DNA of 24,322 nt from JBOFCS01 sp051646185 (GTDB lineage Bacteria > Actinomycetota > Actinomycetes > Mycobacteriales > Mycobacteriaceae), in contig JBOFCS010000159.1 in the NCBI GenBank assembly GCA_051646185.1, forward strand, positions 1 to 24,322, read 5' to 3'. A model generated the notes under the pieces. That model did no database searches. It saw only the letters and a program-made list of their open reading frames with translations, and was not told where the DNA came from. Position 1 is the first letter of the stretch. The number at the start of each line of letters is the position of its first letter. Both the position numbers and the translations under genes were made by a program. Positions 1 to 7,898 of this stretch are shown piece after piece.

Positions 1-785
1 AACAGTAAGAGAGAAGTGCCCAAATCTTTTTCAAAAACCAAAACCCCAACTGAAATGGCCCAAGCTAAGAGAATAGGCCCCAAGTCACGAGCTCGAGGAA
101 GATCCATCCCCAGTATATGCTTTCCTGCTGCAGTGAAAAGATCACGTTTGGCGACAAGTATGGAAGCAAAGAAAATAAGAAGAAGAATTTTTGAAAATTC
201 TCCAGGTTGAATACTAAAAAATGGCAGAACAATCCAAATTTTTGCTCCGTTAACTTCAGACAGGGAAGAAGGAAGCAGGGCCGGTAGCGCCAAAAATAGC
301 AGTCCAATTAAACCCACTGTGTAGGCGTAACGACTTAAGGTTCGGTGATCAGGTAGGAAGAAAAGAACAAGGCAGAAGCCAATGATGGCCAGCAGTGTCC
401 ATAAGACTTGCTGATTGGCATCAGGAGAGGGGATTTCCTTGCCCAGAAACGCTGCTGATTCTTGATCAGCAAGGTCTAGTCGATGGATGAAGACTAGACC
501 TATTCCATTGAGTAAAGCCACAATAGGCAGTAGTAGCGGATCGGCATACGGGGCTAAACGTCGGACCGCTAAATGGGCAACTGTGAATAGGCCTAGATAG
601 GCAAAAGCATATTTGGCTAGATCCCAGGTAATTTTTTGTTCTTGGCTCGCCTCAACTAGGAGCAGAGAGATAGTCACGATGGCGACAGCACCACCGAGTA
701 ATGCCAGTTCAATATTTCGGCGGGTCGGCTGTATTGGTGCAGCAGCAAAACCTTCTGGTGGACTAGGGAACGGAGGTGCAGTCAT
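1..785 (-). CDS. rodA: RodA/FtsW-family (SEDS) peptidoglycan polymerase, 3' end missing
   Basis: SEDS proteins are multi-pass membrane glycosyltransferases that polymerise lipid II during elongation or division. Reading from the ATG at 785 gives 261 codons with no stop up to the window edge, about half of a usual RodA. The translation shows a proline-rich cytoplasmic N-terminus (MTAPPFPSPPEG), several hydrophobic segments, and the family motifs NGAKIWI, FSIQPGEFSKI and EKDLGTS, so the partial gene looks intact. The ATG overlaps the pstP stop as ATGA, which implies translational coupling. In mycobacteria and relatives the order pstP-rodA-pbpA-pknA-pknB is conserved, so this is very likely RodA rather than the division paralogue FtsW. 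The C-terminal half lies outside the window. Confidence 0.93.
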   Translation of the reverse strand, partial: MTAPPFPSPPEGFAAAPIQPTRRNIELALLGGAVAIVTISLLLVEASQEQKITWDLAKYAFAYLGLFTVAHLAVRRLAPYADPLLLPIVALLNGIGLVFIHRLDLADQESAAFLGKEIPSPDANQQVLWTLLAIIGFCLVLFFLPDHRTLSRYAYTVGLIGLLFLALPALLPSSLSEVNGAKIWIVLPFFSIQPGEFSKILLLIFFASILVAKRDLFTAAGKHILGMDLPRARDLGPILLAWAISVGVLVFEKDLGTSLLL

Positions 786-2218
786 CGCTGAGCCGTCCGA
801 CAATTTTCGCCTGGGGTTTGAATGGGGGGCGCAAAATTTGACTGTGGGGTGGGTGAAATGGTTTGAACCGGGCTTTCTCCGGAGGTTTCAGTGGGGGCTC
901 CGAAGGGGACCTCAGTTGTCGTTGGGGAAGCCGGTACCGGTCTAGGTATCGAGGACACGCACACGGGAAGCAGAGAATTGCTTGCTAGTTCAGTCATTTG
1001 GCGCCGTGCATCTTCAATCTTTCCAGAAGGTAAACCGGTAGTAACTTGTTCCCTTAAAGAAGGAAGAAGATCTTTAACCGTCAACAGTGTGCACCCAGAG
1101 GGTTGAACTGATGGTTCTATCAAACTGAGTGCGCCAGAAGGGCTTATGCAGCCAACTAGATTTTGTTCTTGTAACGAATATCCAAGTGCAGAACCGGGTA
1201 TTCCGCGTAGCACTGAGACGGTGCCGTTAACTTCACCCACGTAGTAATTGCTACGTATTAGAGTACGTCCAACAAATAATCCAGCGATAATAACAAGGGC
1301 GAGCAGAAGGGCTCCGATAAGGATTCTCCGCTTAGTTTTATTAGATTTTTTAGGTGGATCTTCTTGTGCAACAATACGTTTTGGAATAGGTCGAGCTGGG
1401 CGTATTGCTGCGGCACGGCCTGCGGCAGTGTTTGGGGGTGGGGTATCGTCCTGATCTTCAGTGGAAGCGGCTCCGGCAACTATCGGCCGAGATTGGCCGT
1501 AGTCAACATCAATGACATCGGCAACAACAACCGTGACATTGTCTGGGCCGCCGCTGCGTAATGCTAATTCGATAAGGCGATCGGCGCATTCATCCTGATC
1601 ACCTTCTCTTAGGGTATCGACAATAGTGTCATAACTTACCGGATCGGAAAGTCCATCAGAACACAATAGATAGCGATCTCCGGTGCGCGCTTCACGAACA
1701 GTCAGTGTCGGTTCTATTTCGTGCCCGGTGAGTGCACGCATAATAAGAGATCGTTGCGGATGTGAATGTGCCTGTTCCGCAGTGATTTTCCCTTCATCGA
1801 CTAGTGATTGTACGAAAGTGTCATCACGAGTTATTTGGGTTAATTCATTGTCACGAAGCAGGTAGGCGCGGGAATCGCCTATATGTACCAGGCCAATTTT
1901 ACTGCCAGCAAATAGAATAGCAGTCAGAGTTGTTCCCATACCATCAAGTTCAGGCTCCTCATCTACTTGATCGGCTATAGCAGCATTGCCTGTCTGAACC
2001 GCGATTTCGAGTTTACTAAGGAGATCTTCACCAGGTTCGTCATCATCAAGTGGGGCTAAAGCTGCAATAACCAGTTGGGAAGCTACTTCCCCCGCGGCGT
2101 GACCACCCATCCCGTCAGCAAGTGCAAGTAGCCGAGCTCCGGCATACACTGAATCTTCGTTGTTGGAACGCACTAATCCCCGGTCGCTGCGAGCGGCATA
2201 GCGAAGTACAAGAGTCAC
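782..2218 (-). CDS. pstP: PP2C-family serine/threonine protein phosphatase PstP
   Basis: Membrane-anchored metal-dependent phosphatase that in this group reverses PknA/PknB phosphorylation of division and wall proteins. It has 478 residues. The catalytic domain (about 1-235) carries the PP2C metal-binding motifs: RSNNEDS (E21, D22), ALADGMGGHAAGE (D35), GMGTT, HIGDSRAYL, CSDGLSD (D188) and GGPDNVT (D226). A basic linker leads to one transmembrane helix (about 299-320), then an outer domain of about 100 residues and a Pro/Thr-rich tail. The start is GTG at 2218, sharing GTGA with the fhaB stop; translation from there gives TLVLRYAARSDRGLVR, matching the mycobacterial protein as I recall it. 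The stop shares ATGA with rodA. The gene is probably co-transcribed with fhaB and rodA. Confidence 0.96.
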   Translation of the reverse strand: MTLVLRYAARSDRGLVRSNNEDSVYAGARLLALADGMGGHAAGEVASQLVIAALAPLDDDEPGEDLLSKLEIAVQTGNAAIADQVDEEPELDGMGTTLTAILFAGSKIGLVHIGDSRAYLLRDNELTQITRDDTFVQSLVDEGKITAEQAHSHPQRSLIMRALTGHEIEPTLTVREARTGDRYLLCSDGLSDPVSYDTIVDTLREGDQDECADRLIELALRSGGPDNVTVVVADVIDVDYGQSRPIVAGAASTEDQDDTPPPNTAAGRAAAIRPARPIPKRIVAQEDPPKKSNKTKRRILIGALLLALVIIAGLFVGRTLIRSNYYVGEVNGTVSVLRGIPGSALGYSLQEQNLVGCISPSGALSLIEPSVQPSGCTLLTVKDLLPSLREQVTTGLPSGKIEDARRQMTELASNSLLPVCVSSIPRPVPASPTTTEVPFGAPTETSGESPVQTISPTPQSNFAPPIQTPGENCRTAQR

Positions 2219-2682
2219 GGGCGTAACTCAATTACGGTTTTACCAACACGAACTGGAGTTCCTAAAGGAACTCGAACAGCAGTTGTTATTTTTTCTCGAT
2301 CGAGATAGGTCCCATTGGTTGATCCAAGATCTTCCACGTACCAATCAGCTCCTCGTTTGGATAGTCGCGCATGGCGGGTAGAGGCGTAGTCATCAGTTAA
2401 AACCAAGGTTGAGTCGTCGGCGCGTCCCATGAGCACCGGTTGGGTACCTAAAGTGATTCGTGTTCCTGCCAACGCGCCCTCGACCACTGCAAGGTAACGC
2501 GCCCCTCGTGGAGCTTTTTTGGAAGGCAGCACCGATGTCCCACGGGAGTACCGAGGTGTGGCTAGCCGCACCCCTGAAGCAGCAAAAATATCAGTTTTGA
2601 GCACTTTAAGTACAGCCCAAACAAACAGCCATAACAGCAGCAGAAAACCACCCCGGGTTAATTGCAAGAAAAGTCCCTGCAC
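2215..2682 (-). CDS. fhaB: FHA-domain membrane protein FhaB (FipA)
   Basis: FHA domains bind phosphothreonine; the mycobacterial homologue is a PknA/PknB target linked to cell division. I place the start at the GTG at 2682, not at the ATG 60 bases upstream. A GAGAGG ribosome site lies seven bases before the GTG, and the resulting 155-residue protein begins MQGLFLQLTRGGF, matching both the length and the N-terminus I recall for mycobacterial FhaB. An N-terminal hydrophobic helix (about 11-28) anchors it. The FHA domain (about 75-155) shows MGRADDSTLVL, STRHARLS and DLGSTNGTYLD. The stop overlaps the pstP start by four bases. A 131-base gap separates it from fhaA; I see no convincing promoter there. 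Confidence 0.94.
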   Translation of the reverse strand: MQGLFLQLTRGGFLLLLWLFVWAVLKVLKTDIFAASGVRLATPRYSRGTSVLPSKKAPRGARYLAVVEGALAGTRITLGTQPVLMGRADDSTLVLTDDYASTRHARLSKRGADWYVEDLGSTNGTYLDREKITTAVRVPLGTPVRVGKTVIELRP

Positions 2683-2813
2683 GGGTGCACCTCTCTGTGT
2701 ATTGTGCTGCTTGCTAGTGCTTATCTTATGGGTTTTGATCAATAGCGATCATGGAACCCGGTACCAACTGCGGATTTAGCAGCGGGTTGAGTTAGATAGC
2801 GGGCAGTCAACTG

Positions 2814-3839
2814 TCAGTAAATACGCACCAAAATCTCGGAGTGACCTGCACGAATAAGATCACCATGGGCAAGCTGCCATTGCTGTACTGATGCGCCATT
2901 GACAGTTGTCCCATTGGTAGAGCCTAGATCGGTAAGCAAGGCAATGTGCCCATCCCATCGAATTTCAGCATGCCTGCGGGACACTCCAGTATCTGGCAAT
3001 CTGAACTGTGCATCTTGGCCTCTGCCGATCACGCTGACACCTTCACGAAGTTGGTAAGTTCGTCCGCTGCCATCTTCAAGTTGCAGGGTAACTGTCAACG
3101 GCTGCTGCGGCTGGTACGCGGCCTGGGTAGGGGGCTGTTGATATTCATTGTGCTGATAGCCACCGTTGGGATAAGCAGTTTGATAAGACTGCTGCGGGTA
3201 ATGTGCAGAAGCCGGGTAGGTGGGATCATAGTTGGGCTCTTGGTACTGCCGGTATTGAGGATCTGCTGGTGAGTAATAACCTTGTGGGTGTCCAAAATCT
3301 GCAGGGTTGGCCAGAGGTTCTTCGTAGGCAGGTGGGTAACTGCTCTGGTTGGCCTGCGCTTGATCATTTTGTGGAGGTACAGAGACAGACTCTGCACCCG
3401 AGGTATGGCCTTGCTCGTAGCCTGGGTGTTGGGTCATTGGTGCTACTCCTGGTTCTGGATGTGGCAAATCGGGATTAACAAGGCTTCTGGTGCGGAATTG
3501 CCCGGTATGTAATGCTGGCGATTGTTCAAAACTTACAACCACATCGCCGTATGTTTGCCATCCCTGGTCACGAATATATCCCTCAAGATGTTTGGCAAAG
3601 GATTTAACAGTCAGTTCACGGTCAGCTGCCAGACGTTCTTGATCGGTATCGCTAATGGTGATGACGTACTGATTGGGTGCTAGCCGATGGCCACCGTCTA
3701 AGTTTTGCACTTTGTCTGAAGCCTCCCGCTGTAGGGCGCTTTCTACTTCTTGTGGCACAACAGTACCGCCGAATACACGGGCAAAGGCATCTCCTACCGC
3801 ACCTTCGAGTTTACGCTCGAAACGCTGAACAATTCCCAC
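2814..3839 (-). CDS. fhaA: FHA-domain protein FhaA (DUF3662 plus FHA)
   Basis: Phosphothreonine-binding regulator of cell-wall synthesis; the mycobacterial protein acts with PknB and the MviN (MurJ) lipid II flippase. The start is the GTG at 3839, preceded by a strong AAGGAGG (3846-3852) six bases away, and gives 341 residues starting MGIVQRFERKLEGAVGDAF. The N-terminal DUF3662 domain (about 1-127) includes GGTVVPQEVESAL and QGWQTYGDVVVSFE. The middle (about 128-255) is low-complexity, rich in Pro, Gln, Tyr and His. The C-terminal FHA domain (about 257-341) shows VIGRGQDAQFRLPD, SRRHAEI and LGSTNGTTVNG. The protein is clearly shorter than the roughly 527-residue M. tuberculosis FhaA, and the difference lies in the linker. 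The reading frame stays open upstream to 4178, but that extension runs through the tRNA-Leu gene and is not used. Confidence 0.95.
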   Translation of the reverse strand: MGIVQRFERKLEGAVGDAFARVFGGTVVPQEVESALQREASDKVQNLDGGHRLAPNQYVITISDTDQERLAADRELTVKSFAKHLEGYIRDQGWQTYGDVVVSFEQSPALHTGQFRTRSLVNPDLPHPEPGVAPMTQHPGYEQGHTSGAESVSVPPQNDQAQANQSSYPPAYEEPLANPADFGHPQGYYSPADPQYRQYQEPNYDPTYPASAHYPQQSYQTAYPNGGYQHNEYQQPPTQAAYQPQQPLTVTLQLEDGSGRTYQLREGVSVIGRGQDAQFRLPDTGVSRRHAEIRWDGHIALLTDLGSTNGTTVNGASVQQWQLAHGDLIRAGHSEILVRIY

Positions 3840-4019
3840 GTCGAGCCTCCTTCCGATTATGCTATGGCGTGTTGTCTTGTCATTGCCTGCCCTGAATGGT
3901 ATCTGGCTTAGTTCATCATTGTGGGCAGCTGGTTCGTCATTAGGGAAGATTAACGTTGCTTTTATTGCTGCGTGTAGGCCAAGCAAGTAGCAGGGCGTGT
4001 TAGGCTTTTTCGGTCGCTC

Positions 4020-4105
4020 GGGCGAGTGGCGGAATGGCAGACGCGCTGGCTTCAGGTGCCAGTGTCCTTCGGGACGTGAGGGTTCAAGTCCCTTTTCGCC
4101 CACCA
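4020..4105 (+). tRNA. tRNA-Leu, anticodon CAG, CCA encoded
   Basis: The 86-base class II tRNA folds by eye. The acceptor arms are GGGCGAG (4020-4026) and TTCGCCC (4095-4101), followed by discriminator A and CCA (4103-4105). The anticodon stem is CTGGC/GCCAG with loop TTCAGGT, giving anticodon CAG (reads CUG). A long variable arm (GTGTCCTTCGGGACGTG region) and a T arm with GGTTCAAGTCC follow. The D-arm sequence GTGGCGGAATGGCAGACGC is typical of tRNA-Leu. It is transcribed opposite to fhaA and has its own hairpin downstream. Confidence 0.97.
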
Positions 4106-4106
4106 A

Positions 4107-4140
4107 AGCACCCTCGGACGGAACGTGAGTCGAGGGTGCT
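4107..4140 (+). terminator. Hairpin terminator behind tRNA-Leu
   Basis: A perfect 10-bp stem (AGCACCCTCG, 4107-4116, with CGAGGGTGCT, 4131-4140) encloses a 14-base loop and begins two bases after the tRNA CCA end. No T run follows, as is common for actinobacterial terminator hairpins, so termination activity is inferred from position and stem strength. Confidence 0.6.
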
Positions 4141-4248
4141 GTGCTAGCAGGGGCATAGGTCAATGTTGCTTCTTTCACATCAGGTTGACTCAGGTTCCAG
4201 ATGAGAGCAAGGTGGGGGTGGGATGACTTTTACTGAAAGGTTGACCAC

Positions 4249-5166
4249 ATGACCGAAAACCGCATTTCGCTAACTGAGGATTACGCAGGTGAACTTGATG
4301 AGTTGGCAAGTTTAAGGAAGGCAAATTCAGCCTCTGCTGTGGTTTCCGAGACTTGGCGCCAGGGGTATCCCTATGAGAAAAAAATGCAACGTGCCGAGTA
4401 CGAGCGAACTAAACGTAAGCTTCAAATCGAACTTTTGAAACTACAATTGTGGACCAAAGAAACAGGTCAGCGCATTTGCATAATTTTTGAAGGCCGAGAT
4501 GCCGCGGGCAAGGGCGGTTCGATTAAACGATTTACTGAACATCTGAACCCTCGTGGTGCACGGGTAGTGGCTCTTGAGAAGCCCACAGAAATTGAGCAGA
4601 CGCAGTGGTATTTCCAGCGATATGTTCCCCATCTTCCCTCGGGCGGGGAGATTGTTCTTATGGACCGGTCTTGGTACAACCGAGCAGGGGTGGAACGTGT
4701 GATGGGGTATTGCACACCTCGACAGTATTTGGAGTTCATGCGCGAAGCTCCCGACTTTGAACGGATGCTGGTGAACTCGGGAATGAGTCTGCATAAACTA
4801 TGGTTTTCAGTCAGTAGAGAAGAACAGAAGACTAGGTTCGAGGCACGTAAGACAGACCCGGTGCGTCAGTGGAAGTTATCACCGACAGATATTGCCTCAC
4901 TTGATAAATGGGATGAGTACACTACAGCTAAAGAAGCGATGTTCTTTTACACCGATACCGCAAATGCGCCATGGACAGTGATTAAGAGTAACGATAAAAA
5001 GCGGGCACGGTTAGAGGCAATGCGTTGTATACTGTCGCAATTTGATTATCCGAATAAAGACTTCAAAGTTGTACGTAAGCCGGATCCCAAGATTGTGGGT
5101 CCAGCTTCGGCTATTTTCGAGGAAGGCGAGGACTCAGAACGGGTATTCGCAGATCTATCTACCTAG
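4249..5166 (+). CDS. ppk2: Polyphosphate kinase 2, class I
   Basis: Cytosolic PPK2 enzymes transfer phosphate between polyphosphate and nucleoside diphosphates. The 305-residue protein matches the single-domain class I length. Walker A is EGRDAAGKGGSIKR (81-94), and the Walker B/lid region is VLMDRSWYNRAGVERVMGY (136-154) with D139 and the conserved SWYNR. Further family signatures are the basic stretch YEKKMQRAEYERTKRKLQ and the RQWKLSPTD and DKWDEYTTAKEAMF segments. The ATG follows GAAAGG at about nine bases. Which nucleotide is preferred cannot be read from the sequence. It is monocistronic, convergent with the desaturase, and separated from it by a perfect hairpin. Confidence 0.95.
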   Translation: MTENRISLTEDYAGELDELASLRKANSASAVVSETWRQGYPYEKKMQRAEYERTKRKLQIELLKLQLWTKETGQRICIIFEGRDAAGKGGSIKRFTEHLNPRGARVVALEKPTEIEQTQWYFQRYVPHLPSGGEIVLMDRSWYNRAGVERVMGYCTPRQYLEFMREAPDFERMLVNSGMSLHKLWFSVSREEQKTRFEARKTDPVRQWKLSPTDIASLDKWDEYTTAKEAMFFYTDTANAPWTVIKSNDKKRARLEAMRCILSQFDYPNKDFKVVRKPDPKIVGPASAIFEEGEDSERVFADLST

Positions 5167-5170
5167 TTAT

Positions 5171-5202
5171 CAGGTGGGAGGGTAAAACTACCCTCCCACC
5201 TG
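5171..5202. terminator. Bidirectional hairpin between ppk2 and desA
   Basis: A perfect 14-bp inverted repeat (5171-5184 with 5189-5202) has a four-base loop AAAC and sits between two convergent stop codons. Being symmetrical, it can serve both transcripts. No T tract on either side. Confidence 0.75.
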
Positions 5203-5204
5203 AA

Positions 5205-6185
5205 TCAGCTATTGGCTGAAGCTAATTGGGCTTTTTCTCGTTTTGCAGCTTCACGGGCTAGCATGCGGTCGCGTTGCTCTTCAAACTTGGCTACTTGCCC
5301 ATCGAGCACCACAAGATATTCGGCAAGTTTTTCACGAACTTGCTCTCCAGCTCCGGTAAAGTCATTGCGCTCGAACATCTTCCACTTGCGTAGTACAGGT
5401 AGGACCACCTCATCACGATGCTGCCGCAGGTCGTAGATTCCATGCTTAGCCATGAGTGCACCATTGCGGCGGAAATCGGGCATCCCAGCCCCCGGCATCT
5501 GGAAGTTCATGATGATATCGGCAATAGCCACAATAGTTTGATCTGGTGCAAGCTCAAGTGCTGCTTCAGCCAGGTTACGGTAAAAGATCATATGCAGGTT
5601 CTCGTCTGCGGCGATGCGCTGCAACATCGAATCAGCAATGGGATCGGCACAAGCAATACCGGTATTGCGATGGCTAACTCGGGTGGCTAGTTCTTGGAAA
5701 GTGACATAGGAAACTGAGTGCAGGAAACCGGCCTGTTGCCCACCGGTTTTGTCTGTGGAGTTATACCCGTTGGTCATATGGATCATTCGAGCGTTTTCTA
5801 AGGCCACTGGGTCAACAGCGCGGGTTGCTATCAGGTAATCACGCATCACGATGCCATGACGATTTTCTTCAGCGGTCCATCGGCCAACCCAGGTGCCCCA
5901 GGCGCCATCTTGACTGAAGTTGATAGCAATTTCGCGGTGGTAGGAAGGCAGATTGTCTTCTGTAAGGAGGTTGGTGATCATTGCGGCTCGAGCAACATCA
6001 TTGAGTTGAGATTGTTCGGGAGCCCAGTCTTCACCGCCAAGAGCAGCAAAATTTCTGGCCTCATCCCAGGGTACGTAGTCGTGGGGGTGCCAATCCTTGG
6101 TCATGGATAAGTGCCGGTTGACATTTTCTTCGGCAACCGGCTCTAGTTCGCGCAGCAGGTCGAGTTGGCTGAGGGTCACTGCCAT
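5205..6185 (-). CDS. desA: Acyl-ACP desaturase, DesA family (soluble diiron)
   Basis: Soluble diiron desaturases insert a double bond into acyl-ACP; in mycobacteria DesA1/DesA2 act in mycolic and fatty acid synthesis. The 326-residue protein holds all six expected iron ligands: E76 (LTEDNLPSYHRE), E107 and H110 (EENRHG), E165 (TFQELATRVSHR), and E195 and H198 (DENLHMIFYR). The N-terminus LLRELEPVAEENVNRHL and the WHPHDYVPW segment are typical of actinobacterial DesA. The ATG at 6185 is preceded by GGAG at five to six bases. No ferredoxin or reductase gene is adjacent. Substrate chain length and double-bond position cannot be told from this; the suffix (A1 or A2) is left open. Confidence 0.93.
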   Translation of the reverse strand: MAVTLSQLDLLRELEPVAEENVNRHLSMTKDWHPHDYVPWDEARNFAALGGEDWAPEQSQLNDVARAAMITNLLTEDNLPSYHREIAINFSQDGAWGTWVGRWTAEENRHGIVMRDYLIATRAVDPVALENARMIHMTNGYNSTDKTGGQQAGFLHSVSYVTFQELATRVSHRNTGIACADPIADSMLQRIAADENLHMIFYRNLAEAALELAPDQTIVAIADIIMNFQMPGAGMPDFRRNGALMAKHGIYDLRQHRDEVVLPVLRKWKMFERNDFTGAGEQVREKLAEYLVVLDGQVAKFEEQRDRMLAREAAKREKAQLASANS

Positions 6186-6383
6186 GATTCTCCATCTGAC
6201 TAAATTTCAGGTCCATGAGAACCTCCCAGAACCGCTGTCGCAAGACCGTAGTTCTAGTGTGATGCTCGATAAACCAGTAGTTTCGTGTGCAAGTTCAACT
6301 AACAAGAACACTACCGAACCTAGCACGATTGTGTGCTCCAGTCACTAAAATCCCTTGTTAATGGGGGGATCGAAGGGGTTTGC

Positions 6384-7370
6384 TTAACCAGTGAAGGGGG
6401 GTACAAATTCGCAGGGTACCGGCCGAGCATGAGCAGGATCAAGAGCATTAAGCACGTAGGCTGCGGCAATGGGAGAAGCGGCCAGAGCTGCATGTTCAGA
6501 AAAATCTAACGGGCAGAAATCTTGTACAACAATATTTGTTGCGTTTTCAGCTTCCACATATCCACTTGAGTACGGCACAACAACTTCGTCGTATCGAGTC
6601 ATGATGTTGGTGTAGGTAATGTTCGGCAGATACGGGCTAGCTCCGTAGAGGGACTCAATGAGCTCAGAGTTCTGATTCATCTGGAAACAGGCTTTGCACT
6701 CGATATTGATATTTCGGGAAGAAAGTATATCCACAATTTTTGCCGGAATTGATTGAAGGGCGTTAATACTGTCACCGGCTTGGGATCCTCGCCATAGTGG
6801 GGCGAGTGAAATATATTTTTCTATCTTGTCTTCTCCGCCAAGAAATTTAGCGTAGTAGGTCGGCATGAAGGTCCCTTGAGAATGCCCGATAATATTAACT
6901 TTTTTGGCCCGAGTGGCATCAAGGATTTTGTCAATAAAAACTGCAAGTTCAGCGGCACTTTCTTCGATGAACCCTAGTCCACCCACTGAATTGATTGGCC
7001 ATGGTGCATTTTTAAGGTTGCCGTAGGTCAAGGCGAACACGCAGTAACCTTCGTTTTTTAGCAGTGGAGCGTAGGTGCCCCAGTTTGTCTGTGCGCCAGC
7101 ACCGGTTCCATGTACCAGGACAATCGGTTCCGGATGCTCCTTAGTGGGTACACAGTTCCATTCGTTGCTGCCAGCTGGTGAACCTCCAGGGGTAGTCAGC
7201 TCGGCGGAAAAGCCGCCAAAAAAGTTGTATTCAACGGGTAGTGGTTCGTCAGCTGAGGCTGGTGCCGAGGTGGATACTGGGAACAGGCCAAGGCTCAAAA
7301 AGGAAAGCAAAAGTAATCTAATGCATGGTCCTGTCAATGTTCTTTGCTGCGACGTTCTCTGCTGCGACAT
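6384..7370 (-). CDS. Secreted triacylglycerol lipase/esterase, lipase class 2 family
   Basis: Alpha/beta hydrolase, probably exported. From the ATG at 7370 it has 328 residues. A hydrophobic signal segment (CIRLLLLSFLSLGLFPV) ends in an SAPASA-DEP cleavage site near residue 40. An oxyanion motif LVHGTGAGAQTNWG precedes the nucleophile elbow IIGHSQG (Ser164). Likely catalytic Asp and His lie in TRYDEVVVPYSSG and SEHAALAAS. The fold and motif order fit PF01674-type lipases, common in actinobacteria as cutinase-like or triglyceride esterases. A TTG nine bases upstream is an alternative start; neither has a convincing ribosome site. Right after the ATG, a 15-base near-exact direct repeat encodes SQQRT twice (7338-7367). 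A weak hairpin with a short T run lies beyond the stop (about 6345-6383). The actual substrate is unknown. Confidence 0.88.
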   Translation of the reverse strand: MSQQRTSQQRTLTGPCIRLLLLSFLSLGLFPVSTSAPASADEPLPVEYNFFGGFSAELTTPGGSPAGSNEWNCVPTKEHPEPIVLVHGTGAGAQTNWGTYAPLLKNEGYCVFALTYGNLKNAPWPINSVGGLGFIEESAAELAVFIDKILDATRAKKVNIIGHSQGTFMPTYYAKFLGGEDKIEKYISLAPLWRGSQAGDSINALQSIPAKIVDILSSRNINIECKACFQMNQNSELIESLYGASPYLPNITYTNIMTRYDEVVVPYSSGYVEAENATNIVVQDFCPLDFSEHAALAASPIAAAYVLNALDPAHARPVPCEFVPPFTG

Positions 7371-7548
7371 GAGGACCAATCTTTGAGCTTAAGGGACTAG
7401 TGCTCAAATTTTGGGTGAGCAAAGTCGCGTTGGTGGTTAGGCGCACATCTGATCTTCGATGAGTTTAGGGTAATGATAGGAAGCTTCACTTTTCTGCAAA
7501 AGCAAAATTTTATATTTAGGTCTTTCGCTTCGGGAAAATTCGAGTTAG

Positions 7549-7554
7549 TATAAC
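7549..7554 (+). promoter_or_regulatory. Candidate -10 element upstream of gltB
   Basis: TATAAC in the context GTTAGTATAACG is a good sigma-70-type -10 hexamer. No clear -35 lies 16-18 bases upstream (the nearest is TTCGCT with a 19-base spacer). A start point about seven bases downstream would place the 7562-7596 hairpin at the very 5' end of the transcript. Assignment rests on sequence resemblance only. Confidence 0.3.
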
Positions 7555-7561
7555 GTCCAAC

Positions 7562-7596
7562 ACTGGTCGTAGCTGAAGAGATTCGCTGCGGCCAGT
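7562..7596 (+). terminator. Strong hairpin with T-rich tail in the gltB leader
   Basis: ACTGGTCGTAGC (7562-7573) pairs over all 12 positions, two as G-U, with GCTGCGGCCAGT (7585-7596). The loop is 11 bases. Eight of the eleven bases at 7598-7608 (GTCTTTTGTTT) are T, which fits an intrinsic terminator or attenuator reading toward gltB. No gene precedes it on this strand, so it would act on the gltB leader itself. Confidence 0.4.
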
Positions 7597-7861
7597 AGTC
7601 TTTTGTTTGGGGTAAGTTTCAGAATCTTCCCAGATCAGACCCTAAGTAAGGGTATGCTTAGTTGGTACCAACCCTATAGTTTGGCATATCGTTTCTGGGC
7701 GCGTCGACATACCCGAACAGACGTGCACAACCTGACTGGCAAGTTCTTGCTGTGGTCACCGGAGCACACCCCCGCTTACGGTAACGCATCAGAGCTTGAT
7801 GGTCGCGTCGTGAATTAAGCCGTCAATGACGATGGTTTTGCTAGCGGTGTGCGGTACCCGA

Positions 7862-7879
7862 GCCTCCTTGTGAGGAGGC
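7862..7879 (+). promoter_or_regulatory. Hairpin enclosing a perfect Shine-Dalgarno sequence before gltB
   Basis: GCCTCCT (7862-7868) pairs with AGGAGGC (7873-7879) around a TGTG loop. The right arm holds AGGAGG, 20 bases before the preferred ATG (7899) and two bases before an in-frame TTG (7881). It could hide a ribosome-loading site, or it could be a terminator stem. The role is inferred. Confidence 0.4.
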
Positions 7880-7898
7880 CTTGCTGAAAAGGCGAAAG

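Larger units (their letters stand above)
7371..7898 (+). other. 528-bp gene-free region between lipase and gltB (gltB leader)
   Basis: This region separates the divergent lipase and gltB genes. I find no credible gene. A 71-codon open frame (7603-7818) starts with TTG, lacks a ribosome site and resembles no family I know. It contains an AT-rich stretch (7498-7520), a good -10-like TATAAC, a strong wobble-paired hairpin with a T-rich tail, a 12-base perfect palindrome at 7661-7672, and a second hairpin carrying a perfect AGGAGG just before gltB. No riboswitch family is recognisable to me. Confidence 0.7.

Noticed and set aside
2683..2742. ATG start for fhaB at 2742
   Set aside because: The GTG at 2682 has its own ribosome site and gives the expected 155-residue protein; the extra 20 residues look non-coding.
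3856..3861. CATAAT as the fhaA -10 element
   Set aside because: The transcript would start inside the ribosome site, leaving no usable leader for the GTG start.
3840..4178. N-terminal extension of fhaA (113 extra codons, including EKGLEPSRPEGHW)
   Set aside because: It runs antisense through the tRNA-Leu gene; the peptide is a familiar tRNA-shadow artefact. The GTG at 3839 has a strong AAGGAGG and gives the known FhaA N-terminus.
7661..7672. 12-base perfect palindrome GTTGGTACCAAC as an operator
   Set aside because: Several 12-base palindromes are expected by chance in 24 kb, and it does not coincide with a good promoter.
7603..7818. 71-codon open frame in the gltB leader
   Set aside because: TTG start, no ribosome site, no recognisable domain, and it overlaps the structured leader.
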